Origin: Tatumella sp. JGM118
GTDB lineage: Bacteria; Pseudomonadota; Gammaproteobacteria; Enterobacterales; Enterobacteriaceae
Direction of reading: 5' to 3'
Length of the DNA: 64,000 nt
NCBI RefSeq assembly: GCF_018257515.1
Contig: NZ_JAERJR010000016.1
Span: 1-64,000 of the forward strand
Shown here: positions 1-10,614 of the stretch, piece after piece
Layout: each line of letters opens with the position of its first letter
Position numbering within the stretch: position 1 is the first letter of the stretch
Notes under the pieces: generated by a model
Database searches by the model: none
The model's input: the letters and a program-made list of their open reading frames with translations, nothing else
Told to the model about the DNA's origin: nothing
Position numbers and translations under genes: made by a program

Positions 1-8
1 TGAAATAC

Positions 9-39
9 AAAACGCCCGATGATGTTCATCAGGCGTTTT
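9..39. terminator. Bidirectional intrinsic terminator downstream of ispB
   Basis: An inverted repeat pairs AAAACGCC (9-16) with GGCGTTTT (32-39). An inner stem pairs GATGA with TCATC across one mismatch. The T run on the minus strand suits termination of ispB, and the T run on the plus strand would stop transcripts entering from the left. Confidence 0.75.
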
Positions 40-132
40 ACAGACAAAAAACTGTCAACCTATATCAGGACTAGTCAATGAGTCATCAGGATCGTCAGGG
101 ATCACCGGCTCAGTCAGGATCCTTTTTCAGGA

Positions 133-1104
133 TCAATAGTCACGCTGAACAGACATATGCGCCAGTGACTCAAGGGCCTGACGCCATGGCGTCTGTGGCA
201 GTACCTGTAAAGCAGCAATCGCTTTATCGGCTTCTGCTTCGGCACGCTGGCGGGTCCATTCCAGCGAACCGCACTGCTGCATCGTTGCCTGAACCTCTTC
301 TAACAGGTGACGGCCATTACCCTGTTCAATTGCCTGACGGATCATCGCGGACTGTTCGGCATTCCCGTGCTTCATCGCATGTAGCAGGGGCAGGGTGGGT
401 TTACCTTCACTCAGGTCATCACCGACATTTTTACCCAGCGCAGCATTATCCGCGCTGTAATCCAGCAGATCATCAATCAGCTGAAATGCGGTCCCGATAT
501 AGCGCCCGTAGTCGCGCAGTGCCTGTTCCTGCGCATCCGTAGCCTCCGCGAGGATAGCAGACGTCTGTGCAGCCGCTTCAAATAACCGGGCCGTTTTACT
601 GTAGATAACCCGCATATAGCTCTCTTCAGTAATATCCGGATCGTTACAGTTCATCAGCTGCAGCACTTCACCTTCTGAAATGACATTCACCGCTTCAGAC
701 ATTAAGGCGAGGATCTTCAGGGATCCCAGCGAGGTCATCATCTGAAAGGCGCGGGTGTAGATAAAATCCCCGACCAGTACACTGGCGGCATTACCGAAGG
801 CTGCATTAGCGGTGGCTTTGCCACGGCGCATATCGGATTCATCGACCACATCATCGTGAAGCAATGTCGCAGTATGGATAAATTCGATCAGCGCGGCATT
901 AAGAATATGTTGATCATTCTGATAGCCAAGTGCCCGCGCAGACAGTACCGCAATCATCGGACGAATACGTTTACCACCACCGCTGACAATGTAATGACCT
1001 AACTGACTGATAAGCGCGACATCGGAGTCAAGCTGGTCAAGAATAGTCTGATTGACGGCCGCCATATCTGCGGAAGTAAGTTCTGTAATTTGTTCTAAGT
1101 TCAT
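133..1104 (-). CDS. ispB: Octaprenyl diphosphate synthase
   Basis: This trans-prenyltransferase extends farnesyl diphosphate with isopentenyl diphosphate to make the C40 side chain of ubiquinone and menaquinone. The protein has the two aspartate-rich motifs of the family: DDVVDESD, followed by RRGKA, and DDLLD near residue 215. It also has the GGGKRIRP substrate-binding segment near residue 45. I place the start at the ATG at 1102-1104 (MNLEQIT), which gives 323 residues, the E. coli length. A further 24 in-frame codons upstream have no family match. The gene is transcribed divergently from rplU, as in E. coli. Confidence 0.97.
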   Translation of the reverse strand: MNLEQITELTSADMAAVNQTILDQLDSDVALISQLGHYIVSGGGKRIRPMIAVLSARALGYQNDQHILNAALIEFIHTATLLHDDVVDESDMRRGKATANAAFGNAASVLVGDFIYTRAFQMMTSLGSLKILALMSEAVNVISEGEVLQLMNCNDPDITEESYMRVIYSKTARLFEAAAQTSAILAEATDAQEQALRDYGRYIGTAFQLIDDLLDYSADNAALGKNVGDDLSEGKPTLPLLHAMKHGNAEQSAMIRQAIEQGNGRHLLEEVQATMQQCGSLEWTRQRAEAEADKAIAALQVLPQTPWRQALESLAHMSVQRDY

Positions 1105-1343
1105 ACGTCTGTTCAGTTTTGACCCGGTTTTAGCCCTTACAGGGCTTTTTAAACAAGAGTGCTCAGATAGCGTCATCGGTCTGTATCTGAATAAATTTCT
1201 CTGTCGGCAGTCGTGGCAGTCTCAGGCAGGATGAACACTGCGCCAGTGAACCACTGATGACACCCATTGTACTTGAAAATCGGTTACAGGAAACACCCGG
1301 CTGTGCCCTGTGTTTTTTTTCTGCAATACAGCGCAAAGTAGGC

Positions 1344-1372
1344 TTGTCTTCTGTCGGATATTTGCGTAGAAT
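1344..1372 (+). promoter_or_regulatory. Sigma-70 promoter for rplU-rpmA
   Basis: TTGTCT (1344-1349) and TAGAAT (1367-1372) are 17 bases apart, upstream of rplU. The 340-base ispB-rplU gap (1105-1444) holds this promoter and, presumably, the ispB promoter. I see no further gene in it. Confidence 0.7.
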
Positions 1373-1426
1373 TCGCGCCCTATTGTGAATATTTATAGCG
1401 CCGCCTGATTTTATCATAAGGGCTAG

Positions 1427-1756
<330 letters not shown>

Positions 1757-1771
1757 TAGGAGATTTGACAA

Positions 1772-2029
1772 ATGGCTCATAAAAAGGCTGGCGGCTCCAC
1801 ACGTAACGGTCGCGATTCCAATGCAAAACGTCTGGGCGTAAAACGTTTCGGCGGTGAAACTGTACTGGCTGGTAGCATCATCGTTCGTCAGCGCGGAACT
1901 AAGTTCCACGCAGGCGCTAACGTAGGTTGTGGTCGTGACCACACCCTGTTTGCTACTGCAAACGGTCAGATTAAATTCGAAGTTAAAGGTCCTGATAACC
2001 GTAAATACGTAAGCATCGTTGCTGAGTAA
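1772..2029 (+). CDS. rpmA: 50S ribosomal protein L27
   Basis: L27 (85 residues) reaches toward the peptidyl-transferase centre with its N-terminal tail. The tail reads [16 protein letters not shown], so it starts directly and lacks the Firmicutes-type cleaved extension. A TAGGAG ribosome-binding site sits just after the rplU stop, and the two genes form an operon that ends at the terminator at 2077-2105. Confidence 0.98.
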   Translation: MAHKKAGGSTRNGRDSNAKRLGVKRFGGETVLAGSIIVRQRGTKFHAGANVGCGRDHTLFATANGQIKFEVKGPDNRKYVSIVAE

Positions 2030-2076
2030 TTATGGCAAGACCCTGACAGTCTGATGACCGTCTGACACAACGAATT

Positions 2077-2105
2077 AAAGCCCCGCAGCTTTTGCGGGGC
2101 TTTTT
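2077..2105 (+). terminator. Intrinsic terminator after rpmA
   Basis: AAAGCCCCGC pairs with GCGGGGCTTT around a short loop and is followed by a T run. In E. coli the transcript continues through yhbE into obgE. Here yhbE is absent and this terminator separates rpmA from obgE. Confidence 0.85.
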
Positions 2106-2161
2106 ACATTCTGCTGTCATGAACGCAGAAAGCCCGCGTTTTTCAGCAGAATGCTGTACAC

Positions 2162-2190
2162 TTGACAGAAACCTACAGAATACTGATATC
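2162..2190 (+). promoter_or_regulatory. Possible promoter for obgE
   Basis: TTGACA (2162-2167) is followed 17 bases later by GATATC, a weak -10 that keeps only the central ATA. The strong -35 and the terminator upstream make a separate obgE promoter plausible, but the -10 is poor. Confidence 0.35.
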
Positions 2191-2286
2191 ACTGGTTTGA
2201 ATACCGGTATTATCCGCCGCCGGTCAGCTGAGTCGACCCTGGCGGGCCCGTCTGGCAGGCTGTTGACCTGACAGGCGCAAGAGTGA

Positions 2287-3477
<1,191 letters not shown>

Positions 3478-3509
3478 TCTTCAACGATCGTCAGTTTTCT
3501 CAGGATCAT

Positions 3510-3535
3510 AAAGCCGGGTTATCCCGGCTTTTTTA
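3510..3535. terminator. Terminator between obgE and entH
   Basis: AAGCCGGG and CCCGGCTT pair around a four-base loop and are followed by T6 on the plus strand. It terminates obgE. A shorter T run on the minus strand may also serve the convergent entCEBAH operon. Confidence 0.85.
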
Positions 3536-3545
3536 TGTCTGCGAT

Positions 3546-3965
3546 TTAGCCCTGAACGGAGACGGTGAGTCGGGCGGTACAGCATAACTTTGCCCGATCG
3601 TTACGGATCTCTGTCTGCCAGACCTGTAATTGTCCGCCGATATGCAGCGGAAAGCACTTCGCGTGTACCCACCCCTGAGAGACCGCCCGGTGATGGCTGG
3701 CGTTCACTTCGATGCCGACCACACTCTGCCCGGCCTGAGTCGCCATGTAGCCAGCGACCGACCCCATGGATTCGGCCAGCACGACAGACGCCCCGCCATG
3801 CAGCAACCCGAAGGGCTGACGGGTGCGCTCATCGACCGGCATGCTGGCCTCCAGATGCTGTTCGCCTATCAGAGTAAAGACGATGCCCAAATGGCTGACC
3901 AGGTTTCCCTGGCCCAGCGCATTCAGTTCATCCAGCGTACAGACCCGCTTCCAGAGTTCGGCCAT
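3546..3965 (-). CDS. entH: Enterobactin proofreading thioesterase EntH
   Basis: This hotdog-fold thioesterase (139 residues) releases wrongly loaded acyl groups from the aryl carrier domain of EntB and from EntF. It shows the family segment QPFGLLHGGAS followed by the catalytic Glu65 in VLAESMGS. The sequence follows E. coli EntH (YbdB) closely along its length. It is the last gene of entCEBAH, three bases after entA, as in E. coli. Confidence 0.95.
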   Translation of the reverse strand: MAELWKRVCTLDELNALGQGNLVSHLGIVFTLIGEQHLEASMPVDERTRQPFGLLHGGASVVLAESMGSVAGYMATQAGQSVVGIEVNASHHRAVSQGWVHAKCFPLHIGGQLQVWQTEIRNDRAKLCCTARLTVSVQG

Positions 3966-3968
3966 CCT

Positions 3969-4727
3969 TCAGCTCCCCAGGGTTGCGCCGCCATCCACCA
4001 CAATATCCTGCAGGACCACGTGGCTTGCACGGTCAGAGGCCAGGAACAGGATAGTATCGGCAATCTCCTGCGGCTTTGCGATCTTCTTCAGCGGAATACC
4101 CAGCTTAAACTGCTCCGGGAAGCCCTCAATCGTCTGCTGCTCTGCCTGTGGTGTTTTCCAGAGGCTGCGTTGCATTTCGGTATCGGTGGAGCCAGGCGAA
4201 ACGATATTACAGCGAACCCCGTACGGGGCCATTTCCAGACCGACCGTCAGGCACAGGCTACGCAATGCGGCTTTCGACGCGCCGTAAGCCGACATTCCCA
4301 GACGCGGGGCATGCGCGGCATTAGAGGCCACGGTGACAATCGCGCCGTGCTGCTGCCGGCGGAAGTGTGGCAGGGTTTGGCTGAACAGATTAAATGCACC
4401 GCCGGCATTCACGTTCAGGCACTGTTGCCAGTCTTCAAAGCTTAGTTCATCGGTGGCACCGATACGCAGGATCCCGGCGGCATTGACCAGCACATCCAGT
4501 TGTGGCTGGCGGGAAAGCAACGCCTGGCAGACCTCTTTGACCTGAACGGGATCAGCGACATCCAGTCTCTGGCAGCGAAACGGGTAGGCCTGCTCACCAA
4601 ACTTAAGATCAAATGCGGTGACAATGGCCCCGGCCTGATGAAAAGCTAACGCGGTGTGATAACCGATCCCCTGGCCTGCGCCGGTCACCCACACATGTTT
4701 AGCGTGAAAGTCCTGCTGAACGGTCAT
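3969..4727 (-). CDS. entA: 2,3-dihydro-2,3-dihydroxybenzoate dehydrogenase EntA
   Basis: EntA is a short-chain dehydrogenase that oxidises 2,3-dihydro-2,3-dihydroxybenzoate with NAD+ to 2,3-dihydroxybenzoate (DHB). Visible motifs are TGAGQGIG at residues 15-22, NAAG at 82-85, the catalytic Ser135 region and YGASK (Tyr148, Lys152). It has 252 residues against 248 in E. coli. The start codon overlaps the entB stop by four bases, which indicates translational coupling. Confidence 0.96.
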   Translation of the reverse strand: MTVQQDFHAKHVWVTGAGQGIGYHTALAFHQAGAIVTAFDLKFGEQAYPFRCQRLDVADPVQVKEVCQALLSRQPQLDVLVNAAGILRIGATDELSFEDWQQCLNVNAGGAFNLFSQTLPHFRRQQHGAIVTVASNAAHAPRLGMSAYGASKAALRSLCLTVGLEMAPYGVRCNIVSPGSTDTEMQRSLWKTPQAEQQTIEGFPEQFKLGIPLKKIAKPQEIADTILFLASDRASHVVLQDIVVDGGATLGS

Positions 4728-5578
4728 GGTGTTTCACCCTGTGACAGAAGTGCCCACCAGCCATCGATAGAGGCATTTTTGGCGAGGGCCACAAAATCAA
4801 TCTCCGGGAGGGCCTGACGCCAGCGGCCCGCCAGCGCCATCATGCGCACGGAGTCCAGCCCGTAGTCGATCAGGTTTTCATCATCCTCCGGAATGTCATC
4901 ATCTTCCAGCAGCGGTAACACTAACGCGCGCAGCGCCGCTTTACTTTCCGGCAGGATCAGCAGGTCTTCACAGCGGACAACTTTACCGCAGCGGCCGGCA
5001 GTATATTTTAGTGCCATCATATGTTCTTCACGGGTGAAATCGGCCAGCGCATCGGCCACCATAAAGGGCTTAATATCGCGCATAAAGGCATCCGTGGCGG
5101 TGGTCAGGCAGCCGATATGGGCGTACACCCCGGTAATGATCAACTGGTCACGGCCCATTTCCTGTAACTGCTGCTCCAGCGGTGAACGCTGAAACGCACT
5201 GTACCGCCATTTGGTCAGCACAATGTCATCCGCCTCCGGCGTCAATCCGTCAACCACCTGCTGCTGTTCCGGATGACGGTTCAGCCCGGGACCCCACATA
5301 TCGTTCAGTAGTGCACGATCTTTATCACTCTGCTCTGTGGGCTGTGCGGTATAAAACACCGGAATCCCCAGTGCTTTGCATTGTGTCCGCAGACGGGCGA
5401 TATTCGCGATCACTTCCCTGACCAGCGAACTGTCTTCCTCCCAGAAGCGGAGAAAATAATTTTGCATATCATGAATAAGCAGGGCTGCCCGCCCGGGTTC
5501 AAAGGCCCATTTCACCTTATTATCAGGAAGTTCATCTGCTGTCGGCAGGCGATAAGATTCAGGTTGAGGGATACTCAT
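4724..5578 (-). CDS. entB: Isochorismatase / aryl carrier protein EntB
   Basis: This bifunctional protein has an N-terminal isochorismatase domain (about residues 1-205) that converts isochorismate to 2,3-dihydro-DHB. Its C-terminal aryl carrier domain carries DHB as a thioester. Asp37 in LLIHDMQNYF and Lys123 in TKWRYSAF fit the active site. Ser243 in DYGLDSVRMM is the phosphopantetheine attachment site. No phosphopantetheinyl transferase (entD) is present in this window to activate it. It has 284 residues and couples to entA by a four-base overlap. Confidence 0.97.
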   Translation of the reverse strand: MSIPQPESYRLPTADELPDNKVKWAFEPGRAALLIHDMQNYFLRFWEEDSSLVREVIANIARLRTQCKALGIPVFYTAQPTEQSDKDRALLNDMWGPGLNRHPEQQQVVDGLTPEADDIVLTKWRYSAFQRSPLEQQLQEMGRDQLIITGVYAHIGCLTTATDAFMRDIKPFMVADALADFTREEHMMALKYTAGRCGKVVRCEDLLILPESKAALRALVLPLLEDDDIPEDDENLIDYGLDSVRMMALAGRWRQALPEIDFVALAKNASIDGWWALLSQGETP

Positions 5579-5609
5579 AAGGACTCCATTTGCCGGGTCT
5601 GAACCCGGA

Positions 5610-7220
5610 CTACTTTTGTTGTTCTGTCAGCCATTGACGTAAGGCTTTCTTATCCACTTTACCCACCGGGGTTAACGGCAGGCTATCCTGCTGAATGACC
5701 CGGTCAGGTAACTTAAATTCGGCGATGCCTTGTTCACGTAAGTGACGGCGAAGATGAGCAGGCTTAACAGGCTGGCTGACCACGATAAACGCACAGCTTT
5801 TTTCGCCCATCAGCTCATCTTCCATCGAAACCAGTGCCGCATGAATAATGTCCGGATGACGTTGCAGCAGGTTTTCTATCTCTTCGGCGGCAATTTTTTC
5901 TCCGCCACGGTTTATCTGATCTTTCTCGCGGCCCTCCACCCGAACGTTACCCTCCGCGGTGATGGCGATAAGATCTCCGGAGGCGTAGAACCCTTCTTCA
6001 TCAAAGCAGGTCGCGTTATGGCCGGGATTACGATAATACCCACGGAACGTGTAAGGACCGCGGGTCATCAGGCGACCGGTGGTTCCCGCAGGGACAGGGC
6101 GGTTATGCTCATCAACCACGCGAATTTCATCATCTTCAGAGATGGGGCGCCCCTGGGTAGTGGTGATCACGTCTATCGGGTCATCCGGACGGGTGTAGTT
6201 CACCAGGCCTTCGGCCATGCCGAACACCTGCTGTAACTGACAGCCAATCTCTGAGAGCACCCGTCTGGCCAGCGACTCGCTCAGTCGTGCCCCGCCGACC
6301 TGCAGCAGGGTCAGGGAAGCGAGCTCGCGGGCATGACCGTTCTCTTTTATCGCCTGCAGCCACAGACTGACTGCCGGCGGGACCAGCGCGGTGACGGTGA
6401 TCCGGTGGCGGGCAATCAGCGGGAAACAGAGGGTTGCGCTCGGATCACGTGCCATGACCACCCGCCCCCCGGCATAGAATACCCCCAGGCAACCGGGGGA
6501 ACTCATCGGGTAATTATGAGCAACAGGCAGCGCACAAAGGTAACGGGTATCGCGGGTAAAGCCGCAGATATCCACGCTGCCGCGAATGCTGTAGTAATAA
6601 TCGTTATGTGTTCTGGGGATCAGCTTTGGCGTCCCGGTACTGCCGCCGGAGAGCTGGAAAAAAGCGACCTCATCGGCTGCCGACGGGTCAGGTGTAAAAC
6701 CGGCCACCGGGGTGTTGTACAAGCCGGAAAGGCTGAGGTCACCCGGGGTCGCGTTATGCATGACGACGGTGTTAAGTGACGGGATCTGCGCTGCAAATGT
6801 CTGCAGAAACTGGTCATCGGTAAACAGGCTGTGCTGACGGTCACCAATAAACAGGGCTGGCTCTGTCTGGCTGGCATAGGAAAGCAATTCACTTTTCTGA
6901 TGGCTGAACAAGGCGTTGACCGGAGCGACCCCCAGCTTCAGTAAGGCGAAGAACACCAGATAGAATTCAGCACCGTTCCCCAGTTGTACCAGAGCGGTAT
7001 CGCCCGGTTGCAGACCACGTTGTTGCAGTTGCGCGGCCAGCTGATCACTGAGGTTATCCAGTTGCTGATAAGTCAGCGTTCTTTCTCCGTCAATAATAGC
7101 GATGGACGGATTATCTTTCTGTCGCCCGCAGATATCACTGAGAGGCTTATCTATCCAATAGCCTTTACGACGATAGCGTTCTGCCAGGTCGTCCGGCCAG
7201 CGGGTATAAGGGAGCGTCAT
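5610..7220 (-). CDS. entE: 2,3-dihydroxybenzoate-AMP ligase EntE
   Basis: This adenylating enzyme activates DHB with ATP and transfers it to the EntB carrier domain. It shows the AMP-binding P-loop [11 protein letters not shown], the core [11 protein letters not shown], the hinge segment [14 protein letters not shown], and the catalytic lysine region PVGKVDKK at the C terminus. I start it at the ATG at 7218-7220 (MTLPYTRWP), preceded by AAGGTAATT. This gives 536 residues, equal to E. coli, whereas an upstream in-frame ATG adds eight unmatched residues. The entC stop lies four bases upstream. Confidence 0.97.
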   Translation of the reverse strand: MTLPYTRWPDDLAERYRRKGYWIDKPLSDICGRQKDNPSIAIIDGERTLTYQQLDNLSDQLAAQLQQRGLQPGDTALVQLGNGAEFYLVFFALLKLGVAPVNALFSHQKSELLSYASQTEPALFIGDRQHSLFTDDQFLQTFAAQIPSLNTVVMHNATPGDLSLSGLYNTPVAGFTPDPSAADEVAFFQLSGGSTGTPKLIPRTHNDYYYSIRGSVDICGFTRDTRYLCALPVAHNYPMSSPGCLGVFYAGGRVVMARDPSATLCFPLIARHRITVTALVPPAVSLWLQAIKENGHARELASLTLLQVGGARLSESLARRVLSEIGCQLQQVFGMAEGLVNYTRPDDPIDVITTTQGRPISEDDEIRVVDEHNRPVPAGTTGRLMTRGPYTFRGYYRNPGHNATCFDEEGFYASGDLIAITAEGNVRVEGREKDQINRGGEKIAAEEIENLLQRHPDIIHAALVSMEDELMGEKSCAFIVVSQPVKPAHLRRHLREQGIAEFKLPDRVIQQDSLPLTPVGKVDKKALRQWLTEQQK

Positions 7221-7224
7221 ACAA

Positions 7225-8418
7225 TTACCTTTCTGTTCTTTCAAGGCCGAAGGCGCGCAGCATCGTATTCAGTTTGATGCCGGTTTCCCGCCATTCGGAA
7301 TAGGGATCGGAGGCAGGAATGATCCCTGCGCCGGCGAACAGGGTGACCGTTTTCTCTTTCACCGTGGCACAGCGGATGGTCACCACCCACTCACCGTTAC
7401 CCTGATCGTCACACCAGCCCACCATGCCGCCGAACAGTTGCCGGTTAAAAGGCTCCAGCGTTTTTATCAGATCCAGAGCCTGCCGGTGAGGATAGCCACT
7501 CAGTGCCGGCGTCGGGTGCAGCAGAGCCGCCAGCGACAAGGCTGATGTGTGAGGATGATGCAGGGTTCCCCGGATATCGGTCGCCAGATGCCAGAGGGTG
7601 GATGTGGTCAGCAGATGCGGGACGTCCGGTACCGAGAGGGTCTGACTGACCGGTTGCAGTGTTCTGCGCATATCATCCGTGACCAGCTGATGTTCACGGC
7701 GGTCCTTTTCCGAGTTCATCAGTTCCCAGCCCCGCAACGAATCTTCTGCCGGATCCGTTGAGCGTCCGGCAGACCCGGCTAACGGACAGGAATAAAAGTT
7801 TTCACCTTCTTTTCTGAGCAGTAACTCCGGGCTGGCACCGAGCAGGGTGGCTCCGCAGGACAACGGCAGGTGGAAGTGGTAGTTATCCGGGTTCTGACGC
7901 ACAATCTGTGTCATCAGTCCGGTCATATCGATAGCATCACGACTGCAAATTTCCTGCAGGCGGGATAACACCACTTTATCTGCCTCACCGCGTTTCATCG
8001 CCTCAATGGCCCGGGACACCATCGTCATAAACGCCGGCTGATCCGGAATCAGACGGGAGCCCGTAACCTCTCCGCCGGAGAAGGCCGGGAATGTCTTCGC
8101 TGCCCTCACCAGCTGATCGCGGTCAATGAAACGGCAGCTTTCAGGAATAAAGAGTTCTGAAGGCTGACCGGGATCAAAAGGGATTGCACCGGCAATGACA
8201 GGATGCCGGATACCGGCAAGACGGGCTTCGCGAAAAGCCGTCTCTGCCTGCGCGGAAAACTGTGCACCCGACAGGTCATTGCCGATAACAGGGGATGTCA
8301 GACGTCTGAAACAGCCATCGGTTAACAGGCTTTTCCAGCGGGAGGTAAACAGGAAACGGTCTGACAGGGAAGGAAAATCATACACAGAGGGATTTTCAAA
8401 CTGTTCCATTTCTACCAT
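7225..8418 (-). CDS. entC: Isochorismate synthase EntC
   Basis: EntC converts chorismate to isochorismate, the committed step to DHB. The chorismate-binding domain is complete: [11 protein letters not shown], the LAGSAGR segment, [13 protein letters not shown], and [19 protein letters not shown] near the end. It has 397 residues, slightly longer than E. coli (391) at the N terminus. The ATG at 8416-8418 has AGGA seven bases upstream. It is the first gene of entCEBAH and lies directly beside the Fur-box-like site shared with fepB, so iron repression is expected. Confidence 0.96.
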   Translation of the reverse strand: MVEMEQFENPSVYDFPSLSDRFLFTSRWKSLLTDGCFRRLTSPVIGNDLSGAQFSAQAETAFREARLAGIRHPVIAGAIPFDPGQPSELFIPESCRFIDRDQLVRAAKTFPAFSGGEVTGSRLIPDQPAFMTMVSRAIEAMKRGEADKVVLSRLQEICSRDAIDMTGLMTQIVRQNPDNYHFHLPLSCGATLLGASPELLLRKEGENFYSCPLAGSAGRSTDPAEDSLRGWELMNSEKDRREHQLVTDDMRRTLQPVSQTLSVPDVPHLLTTSTLWHLATDIRGTLHHPHTSALSLAALLHPTPALSGYPHRQALDLIKTLEPFNRQLFGGMVGWCDDQGNGEWVVTIRCATVKEKTVTLFAGAGIIPASDPYSEWRETGIKLNTMLRAFGLERTER

Positions 8419-8446
8419 AATCTAATCCTGGAATGATAAGATAATT

Positions 8447-8465
8447 AATAATGATTATCATTTGT
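8447..8465. promoter_or_regulatory. Fur box between entC and fepB
   Basis: This 19-base stretch matches the Fur consensus GATAATGATAATCATTATC at 14 positions, including the central AATGAT and ATCATT. It lies in the 122-base divergent gap between entC and fepB, so one site could control both operons, as in E. coli. Confidence 0.8.
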
Positions 8466-8540
8466 ATTATTCGTGTAAGCTAACCGGATCCCCGGATTGT
8501 GTCAATGGGATCGTCATTTGCAGAGGAAAATTCGCGAGCT

Positions 8541-9542
8541 ATGCGACAGTTAATTTCCGGCAGGACCAGAAAAATCACATTAAAATCAACAATTCCGGGT
8601 TTCCTGTTGTGGGGGGCGTTACTCATACTGTTGACCGGCTTTCATGCCGTTGCCGGCGACGGGTGGCCACGGCAGGTCCACAGTGAAACCGGGACTGTGA
8701 CGCTTCAGCAGCCTCCGCAACGGATAGTCTCTACCAGCGTGACCCTGACCGGCGCCTTGCTGGCGATCGATGCGCCGGTGATCGCCAGTGGTGCCGCAGC
8801 CCCGGGAGGGCGCTTTACGGATGCGGAAGGCTTTTTGCGTCAGTGGGGAGATATCGCCCGGCAGCGGCAGGTGAAACGCCTCTATATCGGGGAGCCTGAC
8901 GCCGAAAGTATTGCCGGCATGGTACCGGACCTCATTGTGGTCAGTGCGACAGGCAATGACAGTGCTCTTCGTCTGGTGAGTCAGTTGCAGGCGATCGCAC
9001 CGGTGCTGGTGGTCAATTATGACGATAAAAGCTGGCAACAGGTGATGACACTGCTCGGGCAGGCTACCGGACATGACGCGCTGGCGGCGAAGCGGGTGGC
9101 GGAGTTCGATCAGCGGGTAGCCCATTTGAAACCGCGGCTGAAATTACCGCCACAACCGGTCTCCGCAATGATCTGGAACGGTGGTGGTCGCGAAGTGAAT
9201 CTCTGGACAGCGGCTTCCGCGCAGGGGGAGCTGTTGCAGGCCCTTGGATTTACGCTGGCGACGCCCCCGGCTGAGGTGAAAGGCAATACCAGTATGGGCC
9301 ACCGTAAAGACATTATTCAGCTGTCTGGAGAAAATGTCGCCAGCGGGCTGAACGGGAAAAGCTGGTTGCTCTTCGCCGCCGGCGGGAACACCGTACCGGA
9401 TGTCCTGAGCGATCGTTTCCTGTCACAGTCAGCGGCGGTGCGGGACAAACAGGTTTATGCGCTGGGCAATGATAATTTCCGTCTGGATTATTACAGTGCC
9501 AGCCATCTGCTGGATACGTTGCAGACGTTATTCACTCACTGA
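8541..9542 (+). CDS. fepB: Ferric enterobactin periplasmic binding protein FepB
   Basis: This is the periplasmic receptor that passes ferric enterobactin from FepA to the FepDGC transporter. A basic N terminus and hydrophobic segment to about residue 38 form a signal peptide, followed by DGWPRQ as in E. coli. The PQRIVSTSVTLTG and NYDDKSWQ segments match FepB closely. I chose the ATG at 8541 (MRQLIS, 333 residues), with GAGGAA upstream at rather long spacing. A GTG at 8499 in frame would add 14 residues. The N terminus is therefore uncertain. Confidence 0.93.
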   Translation: MRQLISGRTRKITLKSTIPGFLLWGALLILLTGFHAVAGDGWPRQVHSETGTVTLQQPPQRIVSTSVTLTGALLAIDAPVIASGAAAPGGRFTDAEGFLRQWGDIARQRQVKRLYIGEPDAESIAGMVPDLIVVSATGNDSALRLVSQLQAIAPVLVVNYDDKSWQQVMTLLGQATGHDALAAKRVAEFDQRVAHLKPRLKLPPQPVSAMIWNGGGREVNLWTAASAQGELLQALGFTLATPPAEVKGNTSMGHRKDIIQLSGENVASGLNGKSWLLFAAGGNTVPDVLSDRFLSQSAAVRDKQVYALGNDNFRLDYYSASHLLDTLQTLFTH

Positions 9543-9618
9543 GTTATCCGGGCCACCGCTTTCCTGCCGGTGCCCGGGGTAATGGCGGGGGTTCCCGCCG
9601 TGTAAGGTCCGGAATGTT

Positions 9619-10614
9619 ATGCGTCAATCCTGCTTACTGATCTTTCTGCTGGGGGTCCTGCTGTTACTGGTCATGCTCAGCCTGAGTACCGGGGCCCGGC
9701 CGGTGCCTGTCCGCGAGAGCTGGCAGGCCCTTTTTTCTCCTGAGTCCTGCCTGTCGCAGAACTGTACCCTTATCCGTTATGCCCGGTTACCGCGAACCCT
9801 TGCCGGTATTGCGGCCGGGGCTTCACTGGGGCTGGCCGGTGCATTGTTGCAGACACTGACACGTAACCCCCTGGCCGATACCGGGATCCTGGGCATAAAT
9901 TCAGGGGCATCTTTTGCGATTGTTCTGGGAATTGCCTTTGCCGGGGCAGATACGCCACTGGCCTGGCTCGGGTTCGCCTTTGCGGGCGCATTGATTGCGT
10001 TGCTGATTATCGCTCTGACCGGCGCCGCGGCAGGGGGAAATATTAATCCGCTCCGTCTTACCCTGGCAGGAGTGGCGCTGGCCGCGGTACTGGAGGGAAT
10101 GACAAACGGTCTGTCACTGATGAACCCGGATATCTATGATCACCTTCGCTTCTGGCTCAGCGGTTCGCTCGATATTCGTCAGTTTACGTCATTACTGATC
10201 CTCAGCCCGGCGATGATTGCCGGAGGGGTGCTGGCGCTGTTGCTGGCTCGCGCGCTGAATAATCTCAGTATGGGCGGGGAGGTGGCGGTGACGCTCGGTA
10301 CCCGTGTGGTACGCACGCGGATCCTGGGGCTGTTATCGGTCGCCTTACTGGCCGGGGCAGCCACGGCACTCACCGGGCCTATCGCCTTTATTGGCCTGAT
10401 CGCCCCTCATCTCAGCCGTTTTCTGGCGGGGTCCGATCACCGGCGAATGCTCCCGGTGACGCTGCTGCTGACACCCTGTTTATTACTGATGGCCGATATT
10501 GCCGGACGGTTGCTGACGGCCGGCGAGTTGCGGGTTTCCATCGTTACCGGCTTTATTGGCGCGCCGGTACTGATATTCCTTGTCCGCCGCCAGTCGCAGG
10601 GATCAATGTCATGA
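9619..10614 (+). CDS. fepD: Ferric enterobactin ABC permease FepD
   Basis: This is one of two FecCD-family inner-membrane permeases for ferric enterobactin. The protein is strongly hydrophobic, with about nine to ten membrane segments. It carries the conserved NPLADTGILGINSGA segment near residue 78 and LIAPHLSRF near residue 265, where the FepC ATPase docks. It has 331 residues. It starts with an AAGGTCCGGA ribosome-binding site 76 bases after fepB, and its stop overlaps the fepG start (ATGA). Confidence 0.95.
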   Translation: MRQSCLLIFLLGVLLLLVMLSLSTGARPVPVRESWQALFSPESCLSQNCTLIRYARLPRTLAGIAAGASLGLAGALLQTLTRNPLADTGILGINSGASFAIVLGIAFAGADTPLAWLGFAFAGALIALLIIALTGAAAGGNINPLRLTLAGVALAAVLEGMTNGLSLMNPDIYDHLRFWLSGSLDIRQFTSLLILSPAMIAGGVLALLLARALNNLSMGGEVAVTLGTRVVRTRILGLLSVALLAGAATALTGPIAFIGLIAPHLSRFLAGSDHRRMLPVTLLLTPCLLLMADIAGRLLTAGELRVSIVTGFIGAPVLIFLVRRQSQGSMS

